Below are positions 16,026 to 24,453 of a stretch of DNA of 38,147 nucleotides, piece after piece (the stretch's first letter is position 1; each line of letters begins with the position of its first letter). Made by a program: the position numbers and the translations under genes. Location of the stretch: positions 1 through 38,147 of the forward strand of contig JANYFR010000036.1 in NCBI GenBank assembly GCA_025362585.1, read 5' to 3'. The notes under the pieces were generated by a model. The model saw nothing but the letters and a program-made list of their open reading frames with translations, had not been told where the DNA came from and searched no databases. This DNA comes from Acidimicrobiales bacterium. GTDB taxonomy: Bacteria; Actinomycetota; Acidimicrobiia; Acidimicrobiales; RAAP-2.

Positions 16026-16475
16026 ATGGACGAACGCGGCCCCGACGTGGAAGAGATCATTTCCATGATCCGAGCCGCCACCCGCCGAGTCACCGTGGCC
16101 AAGCGGACCCTCGCCGAAGTACTCGTGAGCGCGCCCGACCACCTCACCGCCGACGAGATTACCCACGAGGTCCAGAAACGTCGATCGGACGTCAGCCCGT
16201 CGACCGTCTATCGAATTCTCGAGGAGTTCGAAGACCTGAACATCGTCGTGCACGCCCACCTCGACCAGCACGCCGCCGTGTACCACCTCGCGGGCCCGGT
16301 CCACGGTCACTTGACCTGCGAACAGTGCGGGACAACATTCGAGATTCCGGCGTCACACTTCGACCTCCTCGGAAAGAACCTGCACCGCCATTTCGGATTC
16401 GCGCTCAATCGCCACCACGTCGCGATCACTGGCACCTGCGCCCAGTGCCAGTCCCTCGCTCGGACGTCGCGCTGA
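16026..16475 (+). CDS. Fur-family metal or peroxide regulator
   Basis: The 149-residue protein has the Fur winged helix (about 10-85), including the recognition region SPSTVYRILEEFEDL, followed by the dimerisation domain. Histidines in HAHLDQHAAVYHL and in HGH-LTCEQCG are candidate regulatory and structural metal ligands, and CEQCG plus CAQC form the structural zinc site. Which member (Fur, Zur, PerR) it is cannot be decided from sequence alone. There is no ribosome-binding site; a TAACCT hexamer 6 bases upstream suggests a leaderless transcript. Divergent to an exporter gene. Confidence 0.88.
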   Translation: MDERGPDVEEIISMIRAATRRVTVAKRTLAEVLVSAPDHLTADEITHEVQKRRSDVSPSTVYRILEEFEDLNIVVHAHLDQHAAVYHLAGPVHGHLTCEQCGTTFEIPASHFDLLGKNLHRHFGFALNRHHVAITGTCAQCQSLARTSR

Positions 16476-16552
16476 CGACTCGTCCTTAGCGACTTCTTAG
16501 TTGCCAACGCCTCCGCACGCTCGTCCGTTCGTTAAAGTCACGAAAGGCCCCC

Positions 16553-17473
16553 ATGATCAAGATTGACCACCTTTCGAAGCGCTACTCCAAGACCCTCGCC
16601 GTCGACGACCTCGATTTCGAAGTGAGGCCCGGCGTCGTCACCGGGTTCCTCGGCCCCAACGGATCGGGCAAATCAACGACTATGAGAATCGTCCTCGGCC
16701 TCGATCACGCAACCAAGGGTCGCGCCACGATCAACGGCAAGAGTTACCAGGATCTCAAGTCCCCGCTGCACGAGGTGGGCGCCCTGCTCGACGCGAAAGC
16801 CGTGCATCCCGGACGGACTGCACGCAATCATCTGCGGGCCCTCGCCGCGTCAAACAAGATCAGCAAGGCACGCGTCGACGAGGTCCTCGAATTCGCGGGC
16901 ATCAGCTCGGTGGCCAACAAAAAAGTCGGGGGCTTCTCGATGGGTATGAGCCAACGCCTCGGCATCGCCGGCGCCCTGCTCGGCGATCCCGGCGTACTGC
17001 TGTTCGACGAGCCGGTCAACGGGCTTGATCCCGAAGGGATCAAGTGGATCCGTGAGTTCTTCCAGTCACTGGCCAAAGAGGGACGAACCGTCTTCGTGAG
17101 TTCACACCTGATGAGCGAGATGGCGTTGAGCGCCGATCAGATCATTGTGATCGGACGTGGCAAGTTAATAACCCAGGGGTCGGTCGACGATCTAACGGCG
17201 ACGGCCAAGGGGACGGTGTACGTGCGAACCTCCGACCCGAAAAAGTTGATCTCCGCCCTCGTTGCCGAACGGGGTGAGGTGCAAGAGGTCAACGACAATG
17301 GCCTCTCGGTGAGTGGGCTGTCCTCGGACGCGATCGGTGAGAGCGCGTTTCGTGTCGGCGTCGTCATTCACGAGCTGACACCGCAACGGGCGTCGCTCGA
17401 AGAGGTCTTTATGGAACTCACGGCCGGGGCTGTCGAGTACGGCAGTCACCCGATGGGTGCATCAAGTGAGTAG
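16553..17473 (+). CDS. ABC-2 type exporter, ATP-binding protein
   Basis: The 306-residue product is the ATPase of a DrrA/CcmA-like exporter. Walker A is FLGPNGSGKSTT (about 34-45), the signature is SMGMSQRLGIA rather than LSGGQ, Walker B is VLLFDEPVNGLDPEG, and the switch histidine is in VSSHLMSEM. The C-terminal 80 residues are the usual accessory domain of this subfamily. AAAGG lies 7 bases before the ATG at 16553. Its stop overlaps the start of the permease gene, so the two form one unit. The cargo is not indicated; peptides, antibiotics and lipids are all exported by relatives. Confidence 0.92.
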   Translation: MIKIDHLSKRYSKTLAVDDLDFEVRPGVVTGFLGPNGSGKSTTMRIVLGLDHATKGRATINGKSYQDLKSPLHEVGALLDAKAVHPGRTARNHLRALAASNKISKARVDEVLEFAGISSVANKKVGGFSMGMSQRLGIAGALLGDPGVLLFDEPVNGLDPEGIKWIREFFQSLAKEGRTVFVSSHLMSEMALSADQIIVIGRGKLITQGSVDDLTATAKGTVYVRTSDPKKLISALVAERGEVQEVNDNGLSVSGLSSDAIGESAFRVGVVIHELTPQRASLEEVFMELTAGAVEYGSHPMGASSE

Positions 17474-18263
17474 CGACGTGTCCCTGGTCTCCGCCTCGAA
17501 GGCCGAGTGGATCAAGTTCCGTTCAGTCCGTTCGACGGTCATGGGTGTTGCCGTCATGGTCGTCTTCACCATTGGACTGGGTGCACTGATTGATACCGCA
17601 GTGCGTGGCCACTACCACGAGATGGACCCGATCAGGAGGCTCACCTTCGATCCGGTCTCCGCGAGCCTCTACGGCACAATCGTCGCCCAGTTCGCCGTCG
17701 GCGTGATCGGGGCCCTCTTCATTACGAGCGAATATTCGTCCGGGTCCATTCGCGCGACGCTCGCGGCGGTGCCGGGGCGCACACGTCTGGCCCTGAGCAA
17801 ATTGCTCGTCCTCACACTCTCGCTCTTCGTGCTCAGCGAATTCGTGAGCTTCATCACCTTCCAGCTCGGTCAGACAATTTTTTCGGGTGTCGTGCCAACC
17901 GCGTCATTGAGCAGCGGTGTCGTGTTGCGCTCCGTAATTTTTGCGGGCCTCTTTCTGACGCTGCTCGCAATGCTCGGTTACTCGTTAGGTCTCGTCCTTC
18001 GTCAAAGTGCCGCCAGCATCAGCGTCTACGTCTCGTTACTACTGATACTGCCCCTCATTGTTCTGGCCTTTCCCCAGAGCTGGCAGGATCACATTACGAA
18101 GTTCGAACCTTCGCAGTTGGGCCAGGCGATGATGTCCGCCACGCCCTCGGCGAACGGCTTCAGTTCGTGGACGGCGTTGCTCATAGTCACTATCTACGTG
18201 GCCGTCGTCTTTGGCGTTGGCACCACCCTCTTGAATCGACGAGACGCCGGCGCGAGTCAGTAG
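17466..18263 (+). CDS. ABC-2 type exporter, permease
   Basis: The roughly 265-residue product has six hydrophobic segments, the first near residues 20-45 and the last near 230-255. A KAEWIKFRSVRST amphipathic N-terminus and EYSSGSIRATLAAVPGR after the second helix are typical of the ABC-2 permease fold. It partners the ATPase encoded just upstream. Possible starts are GTG 17457, 17466 and 17478; I chose 17466, which overlaps the ATPase stop by 8 bases. The gene is followed by the nitroreductase, which appears to have its own promoter. Confidence 0.88.
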   Translation: MSSDVSLVSASKAEWIKFRSVRSTVMGVAVMVVFTIGLGALIDTAVRGHYHEMDPIRRLTFDPVSASLYGTIVAQFAVGVIGALFITSEYSSGSIRATLAAVPGRTRLALSKLLVLTLSLFVLSEFVSFITFQLGQTIFSGVVPTASLSSGVVLRSVIFAGLFLTLLAMLGYSLGLVLRQSAASISVYVSLLLILPLIVLAFPQSWQDHITKFEPSQLGQAMMSATPSANGFSSWTALLIVTIYVAVVFGVGTTLLNRRDAGASQ

Positions 18264-18272
18264 CGGACCTTC

Positions 18273-18278
18273 TAGGGT
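18273..18278 (+). promoter_or_regulatory. Leaderless -10 hexamer for the nitroreductase gene
   Basis: TAGGGT ends 6 bases before the ATG at 18285, with no Shine-Dalgarno sequence between. The arrangement is the same as in front of the Fur-like gene. Confidence 0.45.
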
Positions 18279-18284
18279 TGGCCC

Positions 18285-18968
18285 ATGGAACTGAGAGCCG
18301 CGTTGCGGTCGACCGGCGCGGTTCGTCAGTTCACGGATCAGCCCGTCGACGACCAACTTCTCTTCGCGCTCCTCGACGACGCGCGCTTCGCGCCCTCGGG
18401 CGGGAACCGCCAGGCGTGGCGAGTGATCGTCGTGCGCGACCCCGGTCGACGCCGTGTCCTGCGCGATCTCTATCTCGACGCCTGGCATGACTACGTCGCC
18501 CACCGCCTCGCCGGTCTGGTTCCGTTCTCGCCGCTGGCGTCAGAGGGCGATCGCCAGGTCGCCCTCGACAAGCGTGACGCCGCGATCCGTCTGTCATCGC
18601 GCGACGGATTCGCCGAAACGCTCGACGAGGTACCGGTCATGCTGGTGGTGTGCGCCGACCTCGGCGCCCTCGCCGCCACCGATCGCGACCTCGACCGGTA
18701 CCAGATTGCTGGCGGTGCCTCGGTCTATCCCTTCGTATGGAATATTCTGCTCGCCGCCCACGAGCGCGACCTCGGCGGCGTCATCACCACCGTGGCCCTG
18801 CGCCACGAGCCGTCCGTCCAGGCGGCCCTCGCAATCCCCGAGACTTTCGCCGTCGCCGCGATTGTCGCGCTCGGCTACCCGCGGCGGCGCGTGACTCGGC
18901 TCAACCGCCAACCCGTCGCAGAGTTCACCACCGTCGACGACTTTCACGGTGCACCGTTCACCATCTGA
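18285..18968 (+). CDS. Nitroreductase family protein
   Basis: The 227-residue product has the FMN-dependent nitroreductase fold. RSTGAVRQFTDQPV is the N-terminal FMN-phosphate segment, FAPSGGNRQAWRVIVV the second flavin contact, and GGASVYPFVWNILLAAHERDLGG the central helix and turn. IVALGYPRRR closes the fold. Such enzymes reduce nitro groups, quinones or related substrates with NAD(P)H; the natural substrate here is unknown. It lies 21 bases after the exporter permease, but a likely leaderless promoter suggests separate expression. It converges on the amino-acid importer. Confidence 0.88.
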   Translation: MELRAALRSTGAVRQFTDQPVDDQLLFALLDDARFAPSGGNRQAWRVIVVRDPGRRRVLRDLYLDAWHDYVAHRLAGLVPFSPLASEGDRQVALDKRDAAIRLSSRDGFAETLDEVPVMLVVCADLGALAATDRDLDRYQIAGGASVYPFVWNILLAAHERDLGGVITTVALRHEPSVQAALAIPETFAVAAIVALGYPRRRVTRLNRQPVAEFTTVDDFHGAPFTI

Positions 18969-18973
18969 CGCCC

Positions 18974-18990
18974 GGACGCGGTCGCGTTCC
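18974..18990. terminator. Possible bidirectional terminator hairpin
   Basis: GGACGCG/CGCGTTCC can pair with one bulged base across a two-base loop. It lies in the 42-base gap between convergent genes. There is no clear T-run on either strand, so confidence is low. Confidence 0.3.
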
Positions 18991-19010
18991 GTCGTATCGG
19001 GAGCACCGCG

Positions 19011-19775
19011 CTAGAGGACCTTCGAGAGAAAACTCTTCAATCGATCCGACGAAGGCGACGTCAACACGGTTCGCGGGTCACCGGACTCTTCGATGACGCC
19101 CTGGTCGAGAAAGTAGATCGTGTTGGCGACCTCACGCGCGAAGTTCATTTCGTGCGTGACGACGATCATCGTCATGCCACTTTTCGCCAGGTCCTTCATG
19201 ACGTCGAGCACCTCGCCCACCAGCTCGGGGTCGAGCGCGGACGTCGGCTCGTCGAAGAGCATCAACTTGGGCTCCATGGCGAGGGCTCGAGCGATGGCCA
19301 CCCGTTGCTGCTGACCGCCCGACAACTGGCTTGGGTAGTGCTTCTCCTTGCCGTCGAGCCCGACCCTCGTGAGGAGTTCACGGGCCTTCACCCGAGCAGT
19401 GTCGGGATCGACGCCCTTCACCTTTACTTGACCAATGGTGATGTTGTCGAGAACCGTCAGGTGCTGAAAGAGATTGAAGCGCTGGAACACCATGCCAATT
19501 TGGGCCCGCTCGCCGCAGATCTGCCGGTCGCTCAACTCGTAGAGCTTGCCCCCGCGCTCCACGTAGCCCACGAGCTCGCCGTCCACGCGCAACTCACCGG
19601 CGTCGTGCTTCTCCAAGTGATTGATGCAACGGAGGAGCGTGCTCTTACCCGAACCAGAGGGACCGATCAAGCACGTCACCTCGCCTCGCGCGACCGTGAG
19701 GTCGACGAACTTCAACACCTCGACGGCGCCGTAATGCTTGTGCACCCCCTTCGCCTCGACCATGGGCATCGTCAC
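19011..19775 (-). CDS. Polar amino-acid ABC importer, ATP-binding protein
   Basis: The 254-residue product is a GlnQ/HisP-type ATPase. Walker A is [13 protein letters not shown], followed by the Q-loop segment [16 protein letters not shown]. The signature is [15 protein letters not shown], Walker [14 protein letters not shown], and the switch [12 protein letters not shown]. It powers uptake of a polar amino acid together with the permease encoded just upstream. The GTG start at 19775 overlaps the permease stop as GTGA; ATG codons at 19769 and 19763 are alternatives. It is the last gene of a three-gene operon and converges on the nitroreductase gene. Confidence 0.95.
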   Translation of the reverse strand: MTMPMVEAKGVHKHYGAVEVLKFVDLTVARGEVTCLIGPSGSGKSTLLRCINHLEKHDAGELRVDGELVGYVERGGKLYELSDRQICGERAQIGMVFQRFNLFQHLTVLDNITIGQVKVKGVDPDTARVKARELLTRVGLDGKEKHYPSQLSGGQQQRVAIARALAMEPKLMLFDEPTSALDPELVGEVLDVMKDLAKSGMTMIVVTHEMNFAREVANTIYFLDQGVIEESGDPRTVLTSPSSDRLKSFLSKVL

Positions 19776-20785
19776 GGACTCACTCCCTTGGCCACTCGCG
19801 GTGTGCGAAATTTTGCTACGACCCCGCGGACGTCAGCGCGTAGCCGGGCAATGGGCGTGGGGGGCGGCGAGCGCAGCGCCCCTCGTGCGAAGTGACGTTC
19901 CAGGTAGAACTGCCCAATCGAGAGAATCGTCGTCACGATTAAGTACCAGAGGCTCGCGGTGACGAGCAGCGGGATGACCTCAAAGTTCGCCGCGGAGATG
20001 TTGTTGGTCGCACCGAACAGTTCAACGACGCCGGCCGAACTGACGAGTGAGGTCGTCTTCAACATCGAAATCAGTTCGTTGCCCGTTGGAGGAATAATGA
20101 CCCGCATCGCCTGAGGCAGGACGACGAAGCGAAGGGTCTGGCTGCGGGTCATCCCGAGCGAGCTCGCCGCCTCGGTCTGACCCTCGTCGACCGCGATCAG
20201 TCCGGACCGGGCGATCTCGGACATGTAGGCACCTTCGTTGAGGGCCAGGGCGACCGACGCCGCGACAAATGCCGTCAACAGCGAGTTGACGTGAATGTGA
20301 ATGAACGTAACGTTCACGAACGGAATTCCGATGGTGAGCGTCGGGAAGATTGTCGCGATGAAGAACCAGAAAAAGATCTGCACGTACACCGGGGTCCCAC
20401 GAAAGAACCAGGTGTAGGACCACGCAATCGTTGAGAGGAGTCGGTTGGTCGAGAGTCGCATGACGGCGATCACGACACCGATCACGATACCTAACGCCAT
20501 GGCCACGAGCGTGAGCTCGATTGTGGTCACCAGACCATGAAGTATCTCGGAGGTCGTGAAGTACTGGAAGACAATGTTCCACCCGAATCGCCAGACGAGG
20601 AGGGGATGACACGATCGCACACCGTTAGTCGTGTGACAGATCTGTTGGCCCGTGGTCGACGGAACCTTGGAGAGCAACGTGTGCACCAGCATCGCCAACA
20701 TCACGAGAGCGACCACGCTCCCGACCCACTGCCCGTAATGACGGACGGGGACGACCCTTGCGGTGTCGTCCCCGTCCGTAGCCAT
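19772..20785 (-). CDS. Polar amino-acid ABC importer, permease with extra N-terminal segment
   Basis: The 337-residue product is a HisM/GlnP-type permease. The ATPase-contact loop is visible as [20 protein letters not shown]. It is about 110 residues longer than a minimal permease. It begins with an extra membrane helix (about 20-40) and a roughly 45-residue outer loop containing a cysteine pair ([10 protein letters not shown]), then the usual five-helix core and a basic tail. The lone permease gene implies a homodimer in the transporter. It follows the binding-protein gene by 24 bases. Confidence 0.93.
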   Translation of the reverse strand: MATDGDDTARVVPVRHYGQWVGSVVALVMLAMLVHTLLSKVPSTTGQQICHTTNGVRSCHPLLVWRFGWNIVFQYFTTSEILHGLVTTIELTLVAMALGIVIGVVIAVMRLSTNRLLSTIAWSYTWFFRGTPVYVQIFFWFFIATIFPTLTIGIPFVNVTFIHIHVNSLLTAFVAASVALALNEGAYMSEIARSGLIAVDEGQTEAASSLGMTRSQTLRFVVLPQAMRVIIPPTGNELISMLKTTSLVSSAGVVELFGATNNISAANFEVIPLLVTASLWYLIVTTILSIGQFYLERHFARGALRSPPPTPIARLRADVRGVVAKFRTPRVAKGVSP

Positions 20786-20809
20786 ACGAAGTGTTCTACT
20801 ACAGCGTTC

Positions 20810-21694
20810 TTACGAGATCGCCCCGTTGAGGACAACTTTGCTCGCGGTCACGGCCCCGGCGCTGACGCCCGACTTGGCGAGGATGGCCCCGTAGGTACCG
20901 TTGGCGATGAGGACCTTCAGCGCGGCCCGCATGGCCCTGGCTAGTCCGAGACCAGCGGCCGTCTTGGCTGTCGCAATGCCGTAGGGCGCAACGTTGATCG
21001 CACTGCCGACCAGCTTGAACGTCCCCTTCGCCAACGCGACGATGTGACCCGCAATCTGGCTGTCGACGAAGCCGACGTCGGCACGACCCGCGAGGACCGC
21101 CGTGTTTGCCTCGGTCTGATTCGAGAACGCGAGGATCGTCAACTTCTTAGCCGTCGGGCAAGTCTTTGCGGCGGCCACGGCGTCGGTCTGCTCCACCGTG
21201 CCGGTCTCCACCGCGACCTTGAGGCCGCAGAAGGATTTGGTCCCCGTGAACGTCAACGTGGACGACGCCTTCGCGTAGACGCCCTCACCGGCGACGAAGT
21301 AGTCGACGAAGTTGACCTTCTTCTCGCGCACCTTGCTGTCCGTGAATGAGGAGTTACCCACTTGATACTTTCCTCCAACGATGCCGCCGATGATGCTGCC
21401 GAAGGTGACGTTGTTCTCCTTCACCTTGATGCCGAGCGTCTTGGCAATGGCATTGATTAAGTCAACGTCGAAGCCAACGACGTTGGTGCCGCTCATCGAC
21501 TCGTCGGGCGCGTACGTGGCGTCCGAAGCGACCTGCAGCGTGATCTTCTTGTACTGCGCCGGCACCAACTTCGCCGCGGCGGCGTTGAACGTGCCCGTGA
21601 TCGAAGCGGCACCCGCGCTCACGCTGGTCGCCAACAACAATGACGCGATACCCGTCGTGACCAGTGCGAGACGCACTCGAGGAATTCGTTGCAT
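20810..21694 (-). CDS. Amino-acid ABC importer, extracellular binding protein
   Basis: The 294-residue product is a family-3 solute-binding protein. It has a signal peptide (hydrophobic core IASLLLATSVSAGA, likely cut near residue 30), then PDESMSGTNVVGFDVDLINAIAK of lobe 1. The pair of cysteines in KSFCGLKVAVETGTV and AAKTCPTAKK is found in actinobacterial relatives, and AGRADVGFVDS is the lobe-2 hallmark. No lipobox cysteine is present, so lipid anchoring, usual for single-membrane bacteria, is not expected. GGGAG precedes the ATG at 21694. It is the first gene of the importer operon; the ligand is unknown. Confidence 0.92.
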   Translation of the reverse strand: MQRIPRVRLALVTTGIASLLLATSVSAGAASITGTFNAAAAKLVPAQYKKITLQVASDATYAPDESMSGTNVVGFDVDLINAIAKTLGIKVKENNVTFGSIIGGIVGGKYQVGNSSFTDSKVREKKVNFVDYFVAGEGVYAKASSTLTFTGTKSFCGLKVAVETGTVEQTDAVAAAKTCPTAKKLTILAFSNQTEANTAVLAGRADVGFVDSQIAGHIVALAKGTFKLVGSAINVAPYGIATAKTAAGLGLARAMRAALKVLIANGTYGAILAKSGVSAGAVTASKVVLNGAIS

Positions 21695-21812
21695 GAAATC
21701 TCCCTAACCTTTTCATTCGCCGTGATCGGCGTCTGGGTTCCATTGATACCAGAAATACGGTTTGCAAAGCGCGCACTGCCCGCGGGGGGTACTACTTCTT
21801 CACATTCGGCGT

Positions 21813-21824
21813 GGCCGTACGGCC
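21813..21824. other. Palindrome in the 234-base gap before the importer operon
   Basis: The gap 21695-21928 holds no gene. GGCCGTACGGCC is a perfect 12-base palindrome that could be an operator. A smaller dyad, CGCCG-TGAT-CGGCG, lies at 21718-21731 in the likely leader of the binding-protein gene. A TATCAA hexamer at about 21749-21744 (minus strand) is a possible -10 without a clear -35. Confidence 0.3.
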
Positions 21825-21928
21825 GGGGACGGCGCGAATAGGGGAACGAGACGACGGTCGCCGCGACCCGATGAATGGGCCGCGCGGCGGCCGCGACGAG
21901 TGACCAACCCCATAGGGCACTCCCGTAA

Positions 21929-23401
21929 CTACCGGGTGGCGGCCGACGACGACGTCACGCGACCATAGCCCTCGGGCCACCGACCGGGTCTTGACGGTCG
22001 CAGCAACATATCGGTCAGTTCGCGTCGCAGGTGCTCTTGACGCCAGACCAACTGCTCCTGGGCCGCGAGGAGGACCCGATCAGCGTCACGGCATTCGCTT
22101 CGCCAAGTCGGATCCTCCACCAGGTCAAAGCACCGAAACGAACCGTCGGCGAACTGGACGTAGCCGAGCTCGTCGCTCACCGTTACCGCGAGGTTCAGAC
22201 GAGAGAGCGTGCGGTCGAGGGGCCAGTGCGTCGTGGCACCGCTGATGAAGAACTGGCGGTAGTCCCACTCGTAATGTGCGCCCGTACGCCACGGGACCTC
22301 CTGGTTAGCGAAGAGGGGTGCGAGGGAACGCCCGTCACACTGCACCGGCTCTTCGACGGCGAGGGCGTCGGCGAGGGTCGGCAGCAGGTCGACGTTCTCG
22401 CTGAACTGAGTGATGGTGCGACCGGCGTCGAGCGACCTCGGATCGCGCCATAGTCCGAGAACGTGGTAGCTCTGGGGGAAGAATCCGAGTTTCTCCACGA
22501 GTCCGTGGTCGCCGAGCTGCTCACCGTGGTCCGACGTGACGACGACCAGCGTCTCGCCCCACTCGCCGCGATCCTCGATTGCGCGCACTACGCGACCCAA
22601 CTGGAAGTCGACCTCACTGATCATGCCGTAGTACTGCGCGCGCAGGGCCCGCATCTGACCCGGGTCGGTGGGCGCCGTGCTCTGGGCGACCGACAGGGCG
22701 ACGTCGTGGACCGGGTGGCGGCGGTCCTTCGGGACCGGCGCAATCGGCGTGCCCACGTCGGCCGGGTCGTACAGCGTGGAAAACTCCCCCGCCGCCGCGT
22801 AGGGCGGGTGTGGTCGCAAGTAGCTGAGGTGCGCGAACCAGCCAGAGTCTTGGCGAGTGACCCACTCAACGAATCGTGTCGTCAAAAAACCACTGAGCGA
22901 CAGTTCGACCGGGCGTTCGGACTCGCCGCGCAGTGCCGGCGCCCAGCCGCTCGGTACGTCGTAGCCGTTCGCGCGCAAGTGCTGGACCCAGCCCGCCTGA
23001 CTCTCGGGCAGGTAGAGGCCCACGGAGAACCCGGGCAGCACCCCGTCGTAGCTATCGAGGCGTGGATCGTCGTAGCCCGACGCCTGCGCGGGATCGAGAC
23101 CCTGATCGGTGTAGCCAAAGAGAGTTGGGTCGTAGCCGGCGCGCCGCGCGACCAGGGCGATGTTGTCGAGACCCGCGGGCAGTGGCGTGCCGTTGGCCAC
23201 GACGCGGTTGTTCATTTGGTAAGTGCCGGTGTAGAGCGCGGCACGCCCGGGCGAGCACGGCGCCGACTGCGAGTAGTGGCGCGCCAAACGTACACCCTCC
23301 GCCGCGATGCGGTCCAGGGTGGGCGTGCGCACGAGGGGGTGGCCGGCCGCGCCGTACGAGTCACCCCTGAACTGATCGAGGGTGATGAAAAGGACGTTCA
23401 C
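21929..23401 (-). CDS. Sulfatase / phosphonate monoester hydrolase-like enzyme
   Basis: The 490-residue product belongs to the alkaline-phosphatase superfamily. It begins NVLFITLDQFRGD with metal ligands (D-Q as in the phosphonate-monoesterase/arylsulfatase branch). The formylglycine motif is CSPGRAALYTG with C49, and TSDHGEQLGDHG supplies further metal ligands. Substrate could be a sulfate ester or phosphonate/phosphate diester. There is no signal peptide, so it is probably cytoplasmic. The GTG at 23401 overlaps the hydrolase stop as GTGA; the open frame upstream to 23593 is a shadow of that gene. No formylglycine-generating enzyme is encoded in the window, so maturation would need one elsewhere. 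Confidence 0.9.
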   Translation of the reverse strand: MNVLFITLDQFRGDSYGAAGHPLVRTPTLDRIAAEGVRLARHYSQSAPCSPGRAALYTGTYQMNNRVVANGTPLPAGLDNIALVARRAGYDPTLFGYTDQGLDPAQASGYDDPRLDSYDGVLPGFSVGLYLPESQAGWVQHLRANGYDVPSGWAPALRGESERPVELSLSGFLTTRFVEWVTRQDSGWFAHLSYLRPHPPYAAAGEFSTLYDPADVGTPIAPVPKDRRHPVHDVALSVAQSTAPTDPGQMRALRAQYYGMISEVDFQLGRVVRAIEDRGEWGETLVVVTSDHGEQLGDHGLVEKLGFFPQSYHVLGLWRDPRSLDAGRTITQFSENVDLLPTLADALAVEEPVQCDGRSLAPLFANQEVPWRTGAHYEWDYRQFFISGATTHWPLDRTLSRLNLAVTVSDELGYVQFADGSFRCFDLVEDPTWRSECRDADRVLLAAQEQLVWRQEHLRRELTDMLLRPSRPGRWPEGYGRVTSSSAATR

Positions 23402-24336
23402 TCCGACGGACTCTCTACCATTCGGTGCATATGGTGCGCGAGATCGTCGACAATGGCGAGCGCCGCGGGCACCATGGAGCCCATTCGCAGGAATCCGTGG
23501 ACCATCCCTTCGGCTTCGAGCAGCTCGACGGGCACCCCAAAATGCTCGAGCAGTCCGGCGTAGGCGACGCCCTCGTCGCGTAGGGGATCGCACTGGGCGA
23601 CGACCACAATCGCTGGCGCGACACCCGCCAGGTCGTTGGACATCAAGGGACAGACGCGCGGGTCAGTGTGGTCGGTCCACTCACCCAGGTACAGGCCGTA
23701 GTCGTAGCGGAGCTGGTCAATATCGAGCATGTAGCCAACGCCGAACTCGTGGACGGAGTCCGTGACGAGTTCGGGTCCGAGCGTGGGATAGATCAGCACT
23801 TGGGCCGCGATGGCTACGTCGTCGTCTCTGGCGAGCGCGGCGGCGACAGTGGCGAGGGTGGCGCCCGCCGAATCACCCATCACGATGAGTTGGGCCCCGG
23901 GGTCGGCGAAGTCACCGATTCGTCGAGCGACACTGCGCAGCACGTCCACGGCGTCAGTGATGCTGGCGGGAAACGGGTGCTCGGGCGCGAGGCGATACTC
24001 GATGGAAAGGAAGCGCATCCGAGTATCGGACGACAGACGTCGACAGAGTGCGTCGTGGGTGTCGAGGTCTCCCACGACAAAGGCGCCCCCGTGAAAGTAG
24101 AGGACCAACGCCTTCTTCTCGTCGTCGATCGGCACGTAGAGCCGCGTGCGCAGCGTGCGTCCGTTGAGTACGACCGTGACGTCCTCCACCGATTCGACGG
24201 CCTCGGCGTCACCTCGACGTTCGTCGGCCAACTCTCGGTACGCCGCTCGACGTTCATCAATGCTCTGGGAGGAGATTGGCGGGCTCGGGCGCTCGCGCAT
24301 GGCGCGCACGAACGGTTCCAGCGCCGGGTGAACCAT
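23398..24336 (-). CDS. Alpha/beta hydrolase, hormone-sensitive-lipase family
   Basis: The 312-residue product has the HSL-family oxyanion motif FHGGAFVVGD (81-90) and the nucleophile elbow GDSAGA with S156. D250 in QCDPLRDEG and H280 in EGMVHGF complete a plausible catalytic triad. SIEYRLAPEHPFPA is also typical. These enzymes hydrolyse short-chain esters and are cytoplasmic. The ATG at 24336 sits 5 bases after AGGAGG, a near-perfect ribosome-binding site, and is preferred to a TTG at 24354. Its stop overlaps the start of the sulfatase-like gene, so both may act on one substrate carrying an ester and a sulfate or phosphate. Confidence 0.92.
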   Translation of the reverse strand: MVHPALEPFVRAMRERPSPPISSQSIDERRAAYRELADERRGDAEAVESVEDVTVVLNGRTLRTRLYVPIDDEKKALVLYFHGGAFVVGDLDTHDALCRRLSSDTRMRFLSIEYRLAPEHPFPASITDAVDVLRSVARRIGDFADPGAQLIVMGDSAGATLATVAAALARDDDVAIAAQVLIYPTLGPELVTDSVHEFGVGYMLDIDQLRYDYGLYLGEWTDHTDPRVCPLMSNDLAGVAPAIVVVAQCDPLRDEGVAYAGLLEHFGVPVELLEAEGMVHGFLRMGSMVPAALAIVDDLAHHMHRMVESPSE

Positions 24337-24453
24337 CACAACCTCCTTGGCCAAAGACTATGCGGACCGTCCCTCGTCTTCGCACTATTTCGAGTCATCC
24401 GCGATAGCACGGCGACTCGCGTTGACGTGACATTCGTGACCCTCGCTCGGTGC

